Below, piece by piece: positions 17,718 through 18,130 of a DNA stretch of 18,130 nucleotides. The notes beneath the pieces are model-generated. The model saw nothing but the letters and a program-made list of their open reading frames with translations, was not told the origin of the DNA and did not search any database. The DNA is from Mycoplasmataceae bacterium (lineage in GTDB: Bacteria; Bacillota_I; Bacilli_A; Mycoplasmatales; Mycoplasmoidaceae), in contig JAITJR010000045.1 in assembly GCA_031278855.1 (NCBI GenBank), positions 1 to 18,130 of the forward strand. Reading direction: 5' to 3'. The stretch's first letter is position 1; every line of letters starts with the position of its first letter. Made by a program: the position numbers and the translations under genes.

Positions 17718-17743
17718 ATTATACAAGCGTTTAAAACACTTGT
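17718..17743 (-). promoter_or_regulatory. -10 box overlapped by a 21-bp imperfect palindrome (candidate operator)
   Basis: TATAAT (17718-17723, minus) serves the 44-codon ORF. Directly upstream, 17723-17743 is a palindrome with arms ACAAGCGTTT and AAACACTTGT around a central A, with one mismatched pair. It covers the spacer where polymerase would sit, the position expected for a repressor operator. A cruciform or RNA hairpin is the alternative. Confidence 0.4.
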
Positions 17744-17755
17744 ATCCTTTCTCCA

Positions 17756-17943
17756 GTAACTATTCACCGAAGATTAATTAAATTTGAAATCGTTAACTCA
17801 GATTTGATTTATCGCCGTCCACAAATTAATACGTCTTTTTGAGCAAGTCTTAAAAAACTATCGGTTTAATTGGCCTTGGTACATGCACTAGAAAAATTTA
17901 GATACAACATTCACGATGATTCTTCGGTTCGGTGAGTAGTTAC
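17756..17943. mobile_element. Miniature inverted-repeat element, copy 2 (188 bp)
   Basis: The left end GTAACTATTCACCGAA (17756-17771) and right end TTCGGTGAGTAGTTAC (17928-17943) are inverted repeats of 16 bp with one mismatch. The outer 14 bp of the left end are identical to those of the element at 10800-10993. Length is nearly the same (188 versus 194 bp) but the interiors show no clear similarity by eye. No target duplication is visible at these boundaries, and the right terminus carries a substitution, so this copy may be older or rearranged. It ends 24 nt before the (AG)18 tract and could influence the promoter of the gene at 18111. Confidence 0.72.
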
Positions 17944-17965
17944 GTAAAAAACATGAGCCTTCAAT

Positions 17966-18016
<51 letters not shown>

Positions 18017-18034
18017 AACACTTTAACTCTTCTT

Positions 18035-18068
18035 AAAGCAAGAATTAGCATTCGCTAGTTCTTGCTTT
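18035..18068 (+). terminator. Terminator-like hairpin in the leader of the gene at 18111
   Basis: AAAGCAAGAA...TTCTTGCTTT extends through a T-G pair and TAGC/GCTA to a 15-bp stem with loop ATTC, followed by a U run (18066-18070). It has the form of an intrinsic terminator. It lies 42 nt before the start codon, and no gene ends nearby on this strand. Read-through control (attenuation) of the downstream gene is therefore the natural reading. Confidence 0.72.
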
Positions 18069-18110
18069 TTATTTCTCGGTTCATCAGAAAAGGAAAAGAT
18101 AGGGAGAATT

Positions 18111-18130
18111 ATGAAAAATAAAAATCAAAC
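18111..18130 (+). CDS. Start of a gene cut by the window end; possible surface protein
   Basis: ATG at 18111 is preceded by GGGAG (18102-18106) at good spacing, and the first codons give M-K-N-K-N-Q. Only six codons are present, so no function can be assigned. The Lys/Asn-rich start resembles MKNNKTKTQ of the anchored surface protein at 11177-13123, and both genes share the same unusual leader layout. I infer, weakly, a second member of a surface-protein family under phase-variable control. Confidence 0.5.

Noticed and set aside
17756..17880. Open frame VTIHRRLIKFEIVNSD inside the second miniature element, vaguely like a transposase start
   Set aside because: It has no start signal, is short, and its first residues are simply the translated terminal inverted repeat. 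No catalytic motif is visible.

Overview
The window reads as a chromosomal segment of an AT-rich mollicute (Mycoplasma/Spiroplasma type). In almost every gene, in-frame UGA falls where the family has a conserved tryptophan, so I translated with UGA as Trp (code 4) and took only UAA/UAG as stops. Genes that look broken under the standard code become continuous. The species cannot be named from the sequence. A BspA-like surface protein together with a hydrogenase suggests an anaerobic animal-gut or protist-associated lifestyle (inference).

Layout. Positions 4-1419 (minus): a probable 5-formyl-THF cyclo-ligase, a YmdB-type phosphodiesterase and tRNA-Trp(CCA). Positions 1534-4752 (plus): two RNA-modification genes (TrmH/SpoU methylase, RluA-type pseudouridine synthase), then TrmK and a NIF3 protein. 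Positions 4955-6514 (minus): a PAP2 membrane phosphatase and a metallo-beta-lactamase-fold hydrolase. Positions 6564-10714 (plus): a complete three-gene NAD(H)-linked [FeFe]-hydrogenase operon (NuoE-like, NuoF-like, HydA), which is the metabolic surprise of the window. Positions 10715-11176: no gene, but a 194-bp miniature inverted-repeat element with 14-bp terminal repeats and a perfect 8-bp target duplication. Positions 11177-13123 (minus): a 648-residue anchored surface protein with Ig-like repeats and BspA-type leucine-rich repeats. Positions 13274-17419 (minus): the overlapping operon glyS-dnaG-deoD. Positions 17574-17708: a possible 44-codon gene, perhaps the front half of a frameshifted gene. 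Positions 17709-18111: a palindrome, a second miniature element, an (AG)18 microsatellite and a strong hairpin, ahead of a gene that starts at 18111 and runs off the window.

Two expression styles are visible. Housekeeping units have a TATAAT-like box only 5-10 nt before the start codon and no Shine-Dalgarno sequence, which implies leaderless mRNAs. The hydrogenase genes and the two surface-type genes instead have leaders and good ribosome binding sites. The leaders of the two surface-type genes share one architecture: simple-sequence tract (G8 or (AG)18), short 5-bp stem, pyrimidine-rich spacer, long terminator-like hairpin, ribosome binding site, then a Lys/Asn-rich N-terminus. This is a candidate phase-variation plus attenuation module. 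Both miniature elements also lie next to these surface genes.

The hydrogenase would let a fermenting mollicute dispose of NADH (and possibly reduced ferredoxin) electrons as H2. No maturation genes (hydE, hydF, hydG) are in the window.
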